Notes under the pieces: model-generated | What the model was told of the DNA's origin: nothing | Databases searched by the model: none | The model's input: only the letters and a program-made list of their open reading frames with translations | Shown: positions 63,902 through 64,000 of the stretch, piece by piece | Numbering within the stretch: the stretch's first letter is position 1 | Layout: every line of letters starts with the position of its first letter | Made by a program: the position numbers and the translations under genes | Assembly (NCBI GenBank): GCA_012845835.1 | Contig: JABAKD010000008.1 | Location: forward strand, 13,701,501-13,765,500 | From: Undaria pinnatifida | Lineage: Eukaryota > Sar > Phaeophyceae > Laminariales > Alariaceae | Direction: 5' to 3' | DNA length: 64,000 bases

Positions 63902-64000
63902 CTAAGAGCCCCCTCTCGCGCTATATGCACGTCGAGAGCACCAAGGATAAGAAGCCGAGCGATCGAGAGGGCGGCATTGGGTCGTTGAGTTTGATCCCCA
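63902..64000 (-). other. BRWD: Probable intron upstream of the first visible BRWD exon
   Basis: The frame of exon 1 has a TAG a few codons upstream of the acceptor CTCTTAG|GGACC, and the last 100 bases show no matching family motif. I treat them as intron. The true first exons should lie to the right of this window. Confidence 0.5.

Overview
The window looks like nuclear DNA from an intron-rich eukaryote. Exons are GC-rich, introns are GT-AG and about 70 to 5,900 bases long, homopolymer G/C runs are common, and simple repeats and short transposon remnants are everywhere. The style fits a stramenopile, most likely a brown alga. That assignment is inference: no rRNA, organelle or marker gene is present to prove it. 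There is no operon structure and no CRISPR array.

Layout. (1) Bases 1-15,751 hold no gene I can support. They are a repeat desert of inverted-repeat (MITE-like) elements, a tRNA-like repeat, a ~210-bp tandem satellite and one long-range inverted duplication. (2) Bases 15,752-18,052 (+) hold a complete four-exon methionine-R-sulfoxide reductase B of 175 residues. (3) Bases 20,397-28,897 (+) hold an unrecognised protein with a long Ala/Lys/Gln heptad coiled coil. Exon 1 is clear. A phase-compatible terminal exon is proposed after a 5.9-kb intron full of a period-4 CAGT-like array that several mobile elements have broken up. (4) Bases 28,898-35,429 are intergenic between two convergent genes and carry more elements. 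(5) Bases 35,430-63,901 (-) are one giant gene of the BRWD/PHIP (WDR9) chromatin-reader family. I reconstructed 21 exons coding for about 2,617 visible residues. The order is: conserved N-terminal helical region (the 5' end runs off the right edge), WD40 propeller, acidic/basic linker, extended PHD zinc finger, CryptoTudor-like region, bromodomain 1, low-complexity acidic region, bromodomain 2 and a C-terminal AT-hook.

The most interesting item is this chromatin reader. The extended PHD finger lies between the propeller and the CryptoTudor/bromodomain module, an arrangement I do not know from animal or plant BRWD proteins. It also carries very large glycine-, alanine- and glutamate-rich insertions, one bounded by two same-frame splice donors. 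Many of its introns start or end directly in a micro- or minisatellite. The second theme is the mobile-element landscape: a 742/762-bp element pair with 20-bp terminal inverted repeats and TA flanks, a ~265-bp MITE family ending in CGTGCTACGATAGAGG, a 70-90-bp family bounded by TTAA, and a tRNA-derived SINE-like family. All coordinates were read by eye from the sequence. No similarity search or transcript evidence was available.
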